A stretch of 47,234 nt of DNA from Desemzia sp045528445. Lineage in GTDB: Bacteria > Bacillota > Bacilli > Lactobacillales > Carnobacteriaceae. The stretch lies in the NCBI RefSeq assembly GCF_045528445.1, contig NZ_JBGQQU010000028.1, forward strand, positions 1 through 47,234. The letters are read 5' to 3'. Below are positions 1 through 9,007 of the stretch, piece after piece (the stretch's first letter is position 1; each line of letters opens with the position of its first letter). The notes under the pieces were generated by a model, which worked only from the letters and a program-made list of their open reading frames with translations, had not been told where the DNA came from and did no database searches. The translations under genes were made by a program, and so were the position numbers.

Positions 1-95
1 TCCATAAGTTGGGTCCTTTTTATTGGTCTTGGATAAGTCATCCAAGTTCAGTATAAAGGACTTTTTTGCATATTGGAATAGGATACATAACATTG

Positions 96-114
96 TGAAA
101 CATATTATGTTTCA
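96..114. promoter_or_regulatory. Inverted repeat, candidate RpiR operator
   Basis: A perfect 8-bp inverted repeat, TGAAACAT-N3-ATGTTTCA, lies about 50 bp upstream of the RpiR-family gene. Such dyads with TGAAA/TTTCA half-sites are common operators for sugar-phosphate-responsive RpiR regulators, so autoregulation is plausible. I found no second copy in front of the GH1 gene or the EIIBC gene. The repeat is visible in the sequence; the link to this regulator is inference. Confidence 0.5.
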
Positions 115-166
115 TGCAACACTAGTGTGAAAATGTTATCTATTGTTTTACAGGAGGTGCACAGAA

Positions 167-958
167 ATGAACATTAATAATTTAGGATTATTAAATATGT
201 TTAGTACCATCATAAATGGAGATGAGCATGATAGTGATTACGCTATTACAAATTATATCCTAAATAATATTGACAACTTGAGCGCTATTTCAATTAATGA
301 AGTTGTAGAGGAAGCATTTGTTTCAAGGTCATCTGTAAGAAGGTTTTGTAATAGATTAGGGTACAATAATTTTAGTGAATTAAAAAATTCTTTGACTGAT
401 ATCATATTTCCTTCAAATATTCATTTGCGTGAGTTCGAAGATATTAAAAGCTATAGAAAAGAATTGATAGAAGGATTATCTAATATGATTAGAGATGTAA
501 ACCGAATGGTTACAGATAACATTATCGAATATTTAGTAGAGACAATAAACAAATACGAAGATATTTTATTAATTAGTGCTAACAATACCAGTAGCAACCT
601 TGTGAAATTTCAGCAAGAACTCTTTTACGCAAAAAAAGTAGTTAGGCTTATAAATAATAACTTTGACAGTAAGTTTTTGAAAAAGGTTTCTAGGCAATCA
701 AGTTTGATATTTGTTGTATCTGTTTCAGGGGTATTTGCAAATGCAATTAACGACTCAATAAGCGAAATGCCTGGCAAAAAGATATTAATTTCAGCAAGCC
801 GTGATGAAAAGCTTATAGAGTCATATGATCAAGTGATTTATATTAGCAAAAATGATGTTCGAGAGGATAATTATGGCTTATTAGGAAAATACGGGATGAC
901 CTATTTTTTTGATTTGATATCAGAAGAATATATTTATAAATACAAAGATAATATTTAA
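167..958 (+). CDS. MurR/RpiR family transcriptional regulator
   Basis: This 263-aa protein has the two-part layout of RpiR regulators. An N-terminal HTH_6 domain (about residues 1-75) carries a recognition helix near residues 52-66 (VSRSSVRRFCNRLGY), and a SIS domain (about 110-235) would bind a phosphosugar. The ATG at 167 is chosen because a strong AGGAGG lies at 152-157; an upstream in-frame TTG at 143 would place that site inside the gene. It is the first gene of the cluster GH1, M81 peptidase, M24-like protein and PTS EIIBC, and is closed off by its own terminator. It probably senses the phosphorylated sugar delivered by that EIIBC. The family assignment is firm; the effector is unknown. 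Confidence 0.9.
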   Translation: MNINNLGLLNMFSTIINGDEHDSDYAITNYILNNIDNLSAISINEVVEEAFVSRSSVRRFCNRLGYNNFSELKNSLTDIIFPSNIHLREFEDIKSYRKELIEGLSNMIRDVNRMVTDNIIEYLVETINKYEDILLISANNTSSNLVKFQQELFYAKKVVRLINNNFDSKFLKKVSRQSSLIFVVSVSGVFANAINDSISEMPGKKILISASRDEKLIESYDQVIYISKNDVREDNYGLLGKYGMTYFFDLISEEYIYKYKDNI

Positions 959-965
959 TATAGTG

Positions 966-1005
966 AAATAGCAGTAGTTCAAATTTTGAACTACTGCTAT
1001 TTTTT
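966..1005 (+). terminator. Rho-independent terminator after the rpiR-like gene
   Basis: A long, nearly perfect stem (arm AAATAGCAGTAGTTCAAA and its complement) meets at the centre and runs straight into TTTTT. It separates the regulator from the GH1 gene. A TATACT at 1014-1019 just downstream could be the -10 of a separate GH1 promoter, but I see no well-spaced -35. Confidence 0.85.
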
Positions 1006-1057
1006 ATATTCGTTATACTAATTTATGAAAGCGATTAACAATAAGGAGGAATCATTA

Positions 1058-2518
1058 ATGCGTAATTATTCAGATGTTTTTAGTGATAAAGATTTTCTTT
1101 GGGGATCGGGGACTGCATCATACCAATGTGAGGGTGCTTGGGATGAAGATGGTAAAGGTGAGGGAGAATGGGATTACTTTAATCATCATAGCGTTTTAAA
1201 CATTCACAATGAAGACGGAGATGAAGCGAGCGACTTTTATCATCGTTACAAAGAAGATATTGATATGATGGCTGAAGGGGCACAAAACACTTATCGTTTT
1301 TCAATTTCTTGGGCACGTATCTTACCGAATGGTACAGGAGAAGTGAATCAAAACGGTGTAGATTACTACAATAATGTAATTGATTATTGTTTGCAGAAAG
1401 GAGTGGAGCCTAACGCAACTCTTTTCCATTATGACTTGCCCTTAACTCTTGCGTCACAAGGTGGATGGCTAAATAATAAAGTTACGGATTATTTTAATGA
1501 ATATGCAAAAATTTGTTTTAAAGCATTTGGAGATAGAGTGAAAATTTGGTCAACTATAAATGAACCTCGTTATTATAGCTATTGTTCAAATATGGTAGGG
1601 AATTATCCGCCAAATCGTTATGCTGATATTCAGTCGTACTTTCAATATCAATATAACTTGATGTTAGCTAGCGCAAAAGCAGTAAATTCATTTAGAGAAA
1701 TGGAAATCGATGGGATTATTGGTATTGTACACGATAATGGAAGTGTCGAGCTTGATCCTGAAACTGAAAACAAAGAAGAAATTTTTGAACTTGCTGACTT
1801 TTTTTATAACCGTATGATATTAGTTCCAGCTTTGGAAGGAAAGCTTCCTGATAATCTTGAAGAAATGAAGAAAAAGTTTAATTTCATGATTTATCATCAT
1901 GAAAACGATAAAGAAATTTTTAGTAAAGGTAAAGGAGATTATTTAGGACTGAATTTATACAACAGACAATATGTGAAACACTGGGAAAAAGGAGAAACTG
2001 AAATTTTCCATAATAATAAGGGAACAAAAAGTAAAAGCTTAGAAGGTATTCGCCTAAACAACTTATTTGAAAGTTCTTTTGACAAAAAAGTAAGAAGGAA
2101 TAAATGGGGAAGAGAAGTTAATCCTAGGGTTATGTATACAGCTTTAATGGAAATAAAAGAAAGATATGATGATCCATTAATATTGATTTCTGAAAATGGA
2201 CATGGAATTTATGAAACTCCTGATACAAATGGTTATGTAGAAGATGATGAAAGAATAGAAATATTTAATGAATTTCTGGAATATATGTTAAAAGCTAAAG
2301 ATGAAGGTGTAAATGTAAAAGGTTATTATCACTGGTCAACAATGGATTTATATAGTTGGATCAATGGCTATGAGAAGAGATATGGATTGGTAAGGGTAGA
2401 TTTTGACAATGATTTAAAGCGTACACCTAAAAAGAGTTACTACTGGTACAAAGACTTTATTAATAACTACAATAAAAATTTACTTGAGCGAGAAACATCT
2501 AAACAAGTAAAGATATAG
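1058..2518 (+). CDS. GH1 6-phospho-beta-glycosidase, LacG-like
   Basis: This 486-aa cytoplasmic glycoside hydrolase of family 1 would split phosphorylated beta-glycosides entering through a PTS. The acid/base is E169 in NEP and the nucleophile is E379 in ISENG. Near the C-terminus the motif YSWINGYEKRYG carries the Ser, Lys and Tyr that bind the 6-phosphate in this family. The residue after that Ser is Trp, as in LacG 6-phospho-beta-galactosidases, where 6-phospho-beta-glucosidases usually carry a smaller or different residue. A galacto-configured substrate is therefore possible. ATG 1058 is preferred because AAGGAGG (1043-1049) sits before it; an in-frame ATG at 1025 precedes that site. It lies 13 bp upstream of the M81 gene, in one operon. 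Confidence 0.9.
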   Translation: MRNYSDVFSDKDFLWGSGTASYQCEGAWDEDGKGEGEWDYFNHHSVLNIHNEDGDEASDFYHRYKEDIDMMAEGAQNTYRFSISWARILPNGTGEVNQNGVDYYNNVIDYCLQKGVEPNATLFHYDLPLTLASQGGWLNNKVTDYFNEYAKICFKAFGDRVKIWSTINEPRYYSYCSNMVGNYPPNRYADIQSYFQYQYNLMLASAKAVNSFREMEIDGIIGIVHDNGSVELDPETENKEEIFELADFFYNRMILVPALEGKLPDNLEEMKKKFNFMIYHHENDKEIFSKGKGDYLGLNLYNRQYVKHWEKGETEIFHNNKGTKSKSLEGIRLNNLFESSFDKKVRRNKWGREVNPRVMYTALMEIKERYDDPLILISENGHGIYETPDTNGYVEDDERIEIFNEFLEYMLKAKDEGVNVKGYYHWSTMDLYSWINGYEKRYGLVRVDFDNDLKRTPKKSYYWYKDFINNYNKNLLERETSKQVKI

Positions 2519-2531
2519 GAAGGTTATAATT

Positions 2532-3983
2532 ATGAAAGTTTTAATGGGACACTATACTTTAGAGAGTAACGAACATGTGAATGGCTTAACCGAACTAGAT
2601 AGCTTTAATCTTAAATTTGGAGAAAATCTTATTACTGCAATGCATGTAGGAGATATCTTCAGGAAGAGTAATATTGAAGTTGTTCCGGCAATATTTGCTG
2701 ATGCACATTCAGCTAAAGTCGCTAGTAAAGAAGCCTATAAATATATTCATGACAAAATGATTCGAGCTGTTAGAGAAAATTTACACGATTTAGATGGTAT
2801 TTTTCTATTTCTCCATGGAGCGAGTAAAGTAGAAGATTTACCTGAAGGTTCTGGCGAAAGACAATTACTAAAAGATATTCGAAAAATTACAGGTCCATAT
2901 TTACCAATCTGTGTAGTGATGGATCCCCATGGAAATTTAACAGAAGAATATGTATCAATGATGACAATTGGACGCTGTTACCGAGAGTCACCTCATACAG
3001 ACATGGTAGAAACGTACAGAGTTGTAGCTAAAATGATGGTGAATTTGCTTCATAAAAAGAAGATATTAGTTTCTCAATATCGAAAGCTTCCTTTTGTGTT
3101 AGGCGGGGAAAGAAGCGTCTCAACTGATGAACCGATGGTATCTATTAATAGAAAATTAAATGAGATAGAACAAGATAATAGAATTCTAAGTGCTTCTTTC
3201 CATGTAGGTTATTTAAGACATGATAATTATGCTGCTGGATCCGGATTGGTTGTGGTACCTTCTGATATGAAATATAAGGACTATGCACAAGAAGTACTAG
3301 ATGAATTATATGGATTTTGTGTAGACAAATATAATGAATTTCATTACCACGGGAATGCACTAGAAGTAGAAGATGCTATTAAAAAATCTATTCATAGTGA
3401 ATTTAAACATGTAGTAGTAACTGATTCTGGAGATAACGTGACTTCAGGTGCAATGGGGAATAACACTTTTCTACTAAATAAGTATTTGTCTTTAAAGAAC
3501 TATAACAACAAGAAATTATTATTCTCTGCAATTACTGATAATAAGTTATTCAATTTGATAAAACAAAATAGCCATAAAGACTATTTTGACATTGAATTAG
3601 GAACAGACACCGATGAGTTATCAAAAAAAATCAAGCTAACTGTTAAGGTAACAAATAGTGGAACTCTGCAACAAATATTTGGCGATACTGACAGTTATGG
3701 GGAGACACTTACATTATCAGTTAAAGAAAAACCAGTTGATATTGTACTACTAGATCAATCCATAAGTTTTGCTGAAATGCATCAATTCAACGCTGCAAAT
3801 ATAGATTTGGATGAGTATGGTGTTGTTGTAGTGAAGCAAGGGTATATCTTCCCAGAATTAAATAAGTACTGCGATTATTCTATTATGGCTTTAACCGATG
3901 GTCCTACAAATCAAAAAACTGAAAATATTATTTTTAAACAAATCATGCGTCCGATGCTGCCTTTTGATGAATTAGATAGATGA
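2532..3983 (+). CDS. M81 family metallopeptidase, MlrC-like
   Basis: This 483-aa protein matches the MlrC (microcystinase C) family. The N-terminal metallo domain has HGA near residue 95, a GERQLL segment, D131-P-H133-G-N135 and SPH155TD, which supply the expected zinc ligands (Asp131, His133, His155). The C-terminal MlrC domain contains DSGDNVTSGAMGNNT, close to the usual D-x-GDN-xx-G-x-GD/N signature. Family members hydrolyse amide bonds of small peptides or unusual amides, and the natural substrate of most is unknown. The start ATG has AGGA(A)GG at 2518-2524. Placement between a phosphoglycosidase and a second peptidase-fold protein in a PTS cluster suggests a substrate with both a sugar and an amide. 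That is inference. Confidence 0.88.
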   Translation: MKVLMGHYTLESNEHVNGLTELDSFNLKFGENLITAMHVGDIFRKSNIEVVPAIFADAHSAKVASKEAYKYIHDKMIRAVRENLHDLDGIFLFLHGASKVEDLPEGSGERQLLKDIRKITGPYLPICVVMDPHGNLTEEYVSMMTIGRCYRESPHTDMVETYRVVAKMMVNLLHKKKILVSQYRKLPFVLGGERSVSTDEPMVSINRKLNEIEQDNRILSASFHVGYLRHDNYAAGSGLVVVPSDMKYKDYAQEVLDELYGFCVDKYNEFHYHGNALEVEDAIKKSIHSEFKHVVVTDSGDNVTSGAMGNNTFLLNKYLSLKNYNNKKLLFSAITDNKLFNLIKQNSHKDYFDIELGTDTDELSKKIKLTVKVTNSGTLQQIFGDTDSYGETLTLSVKEKPVDIVLLDQSISFAEMHQFNAANIDLDEYGVVVVKQGYIFPELNKYCDYSIMALTDGPTNQKTENIIFKQIMRPMLPFDELDR

Positions 3984-4004
3984 AGTCTTTATTATAAATA
4001 AGGG

Positions 4005-5384
4005 GTGATTAACATTACTGTACGTTTTAAAAAAACACAACCACCAGCTGCTGATAACTCTGGAGTAATGATCTCATTAACAGATGAAACCATAGAAAAA
4101 AGACGTAATAATTTGTTGCATTTAATGCAAGAAAAAGGCATTACATCGCTGGTTATCTATGCTGATAAGGAACATGGAAGTAATTTTGAATATCTGGTGG
4201 GGTTTATTCCACGGTTTGAAGAAGCGATATTAGTACTGAATATTGATAAGACAAGTACTTTGATTCTGGGTAATGAAAATTATAATAAGGCTCAATATTC
4301 ACGAATCAAATCGATGAGTAAGAAAAGTTCTTTATTCTCTTTGCCAAATCAACCGATGGGAAGTATTGAAACGTCAGAGGACATTTTTGCTGAAACAAAT
4401 ATTGATGCATCAGGGTTAGTAGGCCTGGTTGGTTGGAAACTGATTCCTGGGATGAAAGTACAATTTGATATTCCCGAATTTATTGTTCAGGCCTTAACCT
4501 CTGTCATTAACAGGGAGAAATTGGTAAATGCAACAGATTTATTTATCAGTCCCAAATATGGTGCACGTATTACCAATAATGCTAATGAAATAGCTCATTA
4601 TGAGTATGGAGCTTCCTTAGCTTCAGATGCTGTTTTAGAGGCAATGGATGTTCTTGAGATTAATAAAAGCGAATTAGAAATAGGTGAAACATTAACGAAA
4701 CATGGCCAGTACAATACTGTAGTAACTATCGCTGCGTTTGGACAACGTTTTGTTGATGGCAATCTTTACCCTACTCATAATCGTTTACAAAAGGGAAATA
4801 AGGTTGCTTTGACAACAGGATATCGTGGAGGATTATCAAGTAGATCTGGATACGCTGTAGAAAATATATCAGAACTTGAAGAGGTAGATAAAAACTATTT
4901 TGATGAAGTTGTAGTGCCTTACTTTGAGGCATACCATTATTGGTTAACAAATATCAAAATTGGAGAAAATGCTGGAGAGTTTTATAAAAAATTCGAAGAG
5001 TATTACCCACAGGCAAAATATGGTTGGGAACTTTGTCCTGGTCATTTAACAGCAGAAGAAGAATGGATGTCTTCACTCTTTTATAAAGACTCAGATGCTA
5101 CAGTTCAATCAGGTATGATTTTTCAAGTTGACTTCATACCATCTCAACCAAACCATAATGGTGTATCTGCTGAGAGTACACTAGCGCTAGCAGATAAGAA
5201 GCTACGTAATGAAATAAAAGAACAATATCCAGATTTATGGGAAGTAATTGAAAAGCGAAGAAAATATATGCGTGATGAATTAAATATTCATTTACCTGAC
5301 GAGGTTCTTCCTTTAGCGAATACACTAGGTTATTATAGACCATTTTTCTTAGATAAAAAATATTCTTTATATATAGACGAATAA
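4005..5384 (+). CDS. M24-fold (Xaa-Pro peptidase/creatinase-like) protein, metal site degraded
   Basis: The length (about 459 aa) and layout fit the M24 pita-bread family: an N-terminal creatinase-like domain (about 30-190, including EKRRNNLLHLMQEKGI) and a C-terminal catalytic-like domain. The normal metal ligands (two Asp, His, two Glu) are largely missing. The first Asp regions read ALTTGYRGG and SSRSGYAV, and the EPG region reads FQVDFIP. Only the His of CPGHLT and the Glu of SAESTLAL look retained. Creatinase shows that metal-free members can be enzymes. The start is uncertain: GTG 4005 overlaps the AAGGGG that should be its ribosome-binding site, so translation may begin at ATT 4014 or ATG 4068. 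It follows the M81 gene by 21 bp. Confidence 0.75.
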   Translation: MINITVRFKKTQPPAADNSGVMISLTDETIEKRRNNLLHLMQEKGITSLVIYADKEHGSNFEYLVGFIPRFEEAILVLNIDKTSTLILGNENYNKAQYSRIKSMSKKSSLFSLPNQPMGSIETSEDIFAETNIDASGLVGLVGWKLIPGMKVQFDIPEFIVQALTSVINREKLVNATDLFISPKYGARITNNANEIAHYEYGASLASDAVLEAMDVLEINKSELEIGETLTKHGQYNTVVTIAAFGQRFVDGNLYPTHNRLQKGNKVALTTGYRGGLSSRSGYAVENISELEEVDKNYFDEVVVPYFEAYHYWLTNIKIGENAGEFYKKFEEYYPQAKYGWELCPGHLTAEEEWMSSLFYKDSDATVQSGMIFQVDFIPSQPNHNGVSAESTLALADKKLRNEIKEQYPDLWEVIEKRRKYMRDELNIHLPDEVLPLANTLGYYRPFFLDKKYSLYIDE

Positions 5385-5401
5385 TATTATATAGAAATGA
5401 T

Positions 5402-5440
5402 TAAGATAAATTTCCTCTCGAGAGGAAGTTTATCTTAATT
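5402..5440. terminator. Long intergenic hairpin after the M24-like gene
   Basis: The arms TTAAGATAAATTTCCTCTC and GAGAGGAAGTTTATCTTAA pair over about 19 bp with a single G-T wobble and almost no loop. No real T-run follows (TTAATTAAAAA), so this may be a weak terminator or an mRNA-processing/stability element that separates expression of the enzyme genes from the EIIBC gene. Confidence 0.55.
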
Positions 5441-5445
5441 AAAAA

Positions 5446-5474
5446 TTGTAATCGATTTCAAATATTTGTATAAG
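5446..5474 (+). promoter_or_regulatory. Promoter of the EIIBC gene
   Basis: A -35 TTGTAA (5446-5451) and a -10 TATAAG (5469-5474) are separated by 17 bp. The -35 box is overlapped by a cre site. This gives the PTS gene a start of its own inside the cluster. Confidence 0.65.
5447..5460 (+). promoter_or_regulatory. cre site (CcpA operator)
   Basis: TGTAATCGATTTCA fits the consensus TGnAAnCGnWnnCW at every fixed position. It covers the -35 box of the EIIBC promoter, the arrangement expected for repression by CcpA when preferred sugars are present. Confidence 0.75.
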
Positions 5475-5534
5475 ACAACATAACTTGCTATCTGCGTCTA
5501 AGCAAAAAAATAAAGTTTTAGGAGGGAAATACAA

Positions 5535-6968
5535 ATGAAATACTCAAAAATGTCAGAAAAAATCTTAGAGAATATTGGTGGACTTGATAATATTAAACAA
5601 GTTGGACATTGTGCAACTAGGCTAAGGATTAATATTAAAGATGAAAATAAGATAAATAAAGAAGCTTTGACAGATTTGGAAGGTTCTCTTGGGTATGTAT
5701 TTAAAAATGGACAAATTCAAATGATTATTGGAGCAAATGTAAATGAAGCATACAATGATTTTTTAGAAGTATCAGGATATGATGATGATAAAAATCCACG
5801 AAAAACAGAAGCCGTAGAAGATGCTCAAGATCAAAAAAAGAATTTTAAGTACTATGTTGATTTAGTAGGAGGCTTTTTTGCAGAACTCTTTATGCCGATT
5901 GTACCAGCTTTAATTACCGGCGGAGTAATTTTAGCCACTAATAACCTTCTAATCAATTATTTTAATGTATCTCCAGAAAGTGGAACAGCTCAAATTATTT
6001 TAGCTATTTTCAGTGCAGCTTTCTCTATGTTGCCTATATACTTGGGTTATACTACTGCAAGAAAACTAAAACTTTCTCCAATTTTGGGTGCCTTTTTAGG
6101 AGCAATATTAGTAAGTCCATCTATCAGTGCTGTAGAGGGATTAGATTTTTTAGGTATTCCAGTTACGACGGTAGATTACGGTGGAAGTGTTCTTCCTGTT
6201 ATTCTTGGAGTACTGTTTATGTACTACGTAGATAAAGTTTTAGACAAATTTATACCGGAATTTATTAAGTATTTCCTCAAACCATTCTTAACAATGCTAA
6301 TTGTTGTTCCGTTTACGTTGATTCTATTTGGACCAATTGGAACTATTTTAAGTCAATATGTAGGTAATGGTATTACGTGGCTGATGAGTAATGCTGGATT
6401 TATTGCACTGCCAATACTATCTGCTCTATATCCTTATATGGTTATGCTAGGTTTAGATAAGGCAATTATGCCAATAGGATTCCAAGCAGTTGAAACACTA
6501 GGATATGATCCTGTGGTTGTAGTAATAGGCTTTATTTCGAACTTGTGTATTGGTGCTTCTGCTTTAGCTGTAAGTAGGTTCGTCAAAGAAAACAAAGAAA
6601 AAAGCGGAGCTTATTTTTCATTTGGATTAACAGGAGTATTTGGGATTACTGAACCAGCATTTTATGGAGCCTTAATCGGTCGTCCTAAAGCATTAATAGG
6701 AACTGCGATAGGCGCAATCAGTGGTGGTATATTTGCTGCTATTTTCTCCTTAAAGAGTTTTGTAATGGGAGGCGCACCAGGACTATTTACATTATTATTC
6801 TTCCTAAACCCTGATGGATCTACGAGTAATATGGTTATAGCTATTTTAACAGGCGCAATAGCTATAGCAGTTTCATTTTTTGCGACTACTTTTATTTTGA
6901 GATATGATAAAAAACAAAATAAAGTACATTCTTTGTCAAATAAAACTAGCGTTGATAGAGGGCAATAA
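5535..6968 (+). CDS. PTS EIIBC component, glucose/sucrose/beta-glucoside superfamily
   Basis: This 477-aa membrane permease phosphorylates its sugar during uptake. The N-terminal EIIB domain (about 1-80) has the phosphorylated Cys26 in GHCATRLR. The EIIC domain (about 105-455) has about ten hydrophobic segments and the family motif GITEPAFYG. No EIIA domain is fused and none is encoded nearby, so a glucose-type EIIA from elsewhere must serve it, as for MurP-type transporters. The RpiR regulator and EIIBC-only form recall MurNAc systems, but no etherase (murQ) gene is present here. A strong AGGAGGG (5519-5525) precedes ATG. Expression is probably under CcpA, given the cre site at the promoter. 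The exact sugar cannot be read from sequence. Confidence 0.9.
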   Translation: MKYSKMSEKILENIGGLDNIKQVGHCATRLRINIKDENKINKEALTDLEGSLGYVFKNGQIQMIIGANVNEAYNDFLEVSGYDDDKNPRKTEAVEDAQDQKKNFKYYVDLVGGFFAELFMPIVPALITGGVILATNNLLINYFNVSPESGTAQIILAIFSAAFSMLPIYLGYTTARKLKLSPILGAFLGAILVSPSISAVEGLDFLGIPVTTVDYGGSVLPVILGVLFMYYVDKVLDKFIPEFIKYFLKPFLTMLIVVPFTLILFGPIGTILSQYVGNGITWLMSNAGFIALPILSALYPYMVMLGLDKAIMPIGFQAVETLGYDPVVVVIGFISNLCIGASALAVSRFVKENKEKSGAYFSFGLTGVFGITEPAFYGALIGRPKALIGTAIGAISGGIFAAIFSLKSFVMGGAPGLFTLLFFLNPDGSTSNMVIAILTGAIAIAVSFFATTFILRYDKKQNKVHSLSNKTSVDRGQ

Positions 6969-7621
6969 TCTAAAAAAGCTTGCTTGGATTCACTTGGAAG
7001 AAGACTTACGAAATAAAAATTTCATATAAATTTTTAGGAGATTAATTGAGTGAACACCTTAATGCTTTTTAATTACTTTAATGATAGGCATTTATAAAGA
7101 AATGCTAAACTAGCCCCCAAACTTCCGAAGAAAGGATGTTTGGAGGCTTTTTCTTTCTGCTTATTCTAGTTACGATTATGTATTATGATTATTCTGTACA
7201 CATACAAGATCTGATAATAACAATTGAGGGATATAATCTATGTATGGTACAGAGATTAAGAATAGATAATACGAGTAAAGACAAGTGCTAGTTTAGTACT
7301 AAAAGATGGAATCTAAAACCATGTTATCAGTTGTTTATTAGGATTTTGTTGAGATATAATGATTGCGCCAAAGGCGTTTGATGATTCATTAGATAAAGAA
7401 CATGTAGATAAGGAAGTGAGAAAGGAATTTTTAGTTTAGAGGAGTTGTAAAGTTATTTTTAAATAGAATACTTTTGTCAGATTAGTTAATACATTGTCAA
7501 ATGATTTTTGCTAGATTCAGGTTAGATGTGCATACGTTTTTCCTGCAATGTAGCCATTGAGAGAATTCCTTTTTGTATATCAAAAAAAGATGTAAACTTT
7601 TTTTACTGAGGAGAGGAAGAC
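6969..7621. other. 650-bp intergenic region without a clear gene
   Basis: Apart from a terminator at 7112-7155 I see no convincing gene. A 26-codon open frame at 7359-7439 (begins MIAPKAFDDSLDKEH) has only a weak ribosome-binding site and is probably chance or a gene remnant. The segment 7021-7065 has GGAG before a nine-codon frame starting at TTG, also unconvincing. The region is AT-rich and looks like decayed sequence between two unrelated loci. Confidence 0.5.
7112..7155 (+). terminator. Rho-independent terminator after the PTS gene
   Basis: AGCCCCCAAAC pairs with GTTTGGAGGCT with one mismatch, followed by TTTTTCTTT. It lies about 145 bp after the EIIBC stop codon. Confidence 0.8.
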
Positions 7622-8797
7622 ATGCTGGATAAAAATAGAGCTACAGAAGACCATGCTGTATCTGCGAAGAAAACCTCCGCAAAACAATCCAACTTCGAAT
7701 TGTTGAGAATCATCTCTATGGTGCTCATCGTAGCACATCACTTTTCCTATCATGGTGTTTTAAAGACTTCTTATGAAACTGGATTTGGCCGGCAGACACT
7801 TACGATATTTTTATCAGAAGTGATTGAATCAGGCGGGAAAATTGGAGTGACACTTTTTGTGATGATCACCGGATATTTTATGATTCACTCAAAAATCAAG
7901 CTTAAAAAGCTGGTTTTGCTCATTTTACAAGTATCCTTTTATTCTATGGGCATCTTATTGTTATTTCAGTTGCTGGGTTTTCCTATTGGGTTAGTAGATA
8001 CACTAAGAAACGTATTCCCCATTTTGTATGGTCAATATTGGTTCATGACTACTTACATCTTTTTATATTTGTTTACTCCGTTTTTGAATAAGCTGCTATT
8101 GAGTCTAAAAAAAATAGACTACCTCAAATTACTCTTCTTAATGATTTTTCTCTGGATTTTGATTCCAACTTTTACGAAAGGCTCCATGGGAGACCACGAT
8201 ATTACACGATTTTTACTATTCTATAGTATTGGTGCATATATTAAACTTTATCCTGACTCCTTTTTAAAACGCAAAATAGGCATCCAGTTAACGGTCGTTT
8301 CTTGTTGGTTGATGATCGTATCAATTGCTGTATTCAATCTAATTGGGGAAAAAATGAATCTGGATATTTTGATAAGAAACGCCACTTTTTTAACGAAAGA
8401 CAGCAGTGTGTTTATTTTAGGAGCTGCAGTGGGGTTGTTTATTTGGTTCAAGAACATTTCAATAGGCTCGATAAAGTGGATCAATACTGTTTCAGGAGCG
8501 ACTCTTGGCGTGTATTTGTTTCACGATAATGAGTTTATCAGACCGGTTTTATGGCAGTCATTTTTCCATACCGAGGAGCATCTAATAGATTCACCTTTCT
8601 TTTTCGTCTTTTATGCAGTGTTGGTAACGCTGATTGTTTATCTAGTTTCCACACTCATAGAACTCGTTCGGCAAGTTCTGTTCCACAAAATAGGACAACT
8701 ACTTTCTCATTATGACTTTAGCCAATTGAATAAAAGTAGAAGATGGTTAGATCTCAATAAGTCAGTGAAAAGTAAGGTAAAAAATATAGTTGAATAG
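7622..8797 (+). CDS. Acyltransferase family 3 membrane protein
   Basis: This 391-aa integral membrane protein of the acyltransferase-3 (OafA/WecH-like) family begins with the typical block NFELLRIISMVLIVAHHFSYHG (about 26-47), in which the conserved Arg and His pair are present. About ten hydrophobic segments follow, and the C-terminal 50 residues are basic and cytoplasmic. Such enzymes transfer acetyl or similar groups from the cytoplasmic side to cell-surface polysaccharides or lipids. The start ATG has GAGGAGAGGAAG just upstream. No glycosyltransferases or wall-polymer genes flank it, so the target cannot be inferred from context. Confidence 0.85.
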   Translation: MLDKNRATEDHAVSAKKTSAKQSNFELLRIISMVLIVAHHFSYHGVLKTSYETGFGRQTLTIFLSEVIESGGKIGVTLFVMITGYFMIHSKIKLKKLVLLILQVSFYSMGILLLFQLLGFPIGLVDTLRNVFPILYGQYWFMTTYIFLYLFTPFLNKLLLSLKKIDYLKLLFLMIFLWILIPTFTKGSMGDHDITRFLLFYSIGAYIKLYPDSFLKRKIGIQLTVVSCWLMIVSIAVFNLIGEKMNLDILIRNATFLTKDSSVFILGAAVGLFIWFKNISIGSIKWINTVSGATLGVYLFHDNEFIRPVLWQSFFHTEEHLIDSPFFFVFYAVLVTLIVYLVSTLIELVRQVLFHKIGQLLSHYDFSQLNKSRRWLDLNKSVKSKVKNIVE

Positions 8798-9007
8798 ATA
8801 ATGAAATTAAGTGCCAAATTTTAATCGTGCTATAAGGGAGATTTTAAAAAGTGATTGGTAATTTTTCTATAAGTATTTTATTGATTTATCACATGATATA
8901 AACATGTAGGGCTGTATTATTTACGTTTTTCTTAACAACATTAGGCTATAATACAACTAATTAATCTAAGCAGACACATACTGCAATAATCTTGAGAGGA
9001 GTCTTTT

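Noticed and set aside
5402..5440. Operator for the RpiR regulator
   Set aside because: The dyad is far longer than an operator, shares no half-site with the repeat at 96-114, and fits an RNA hairpin better.
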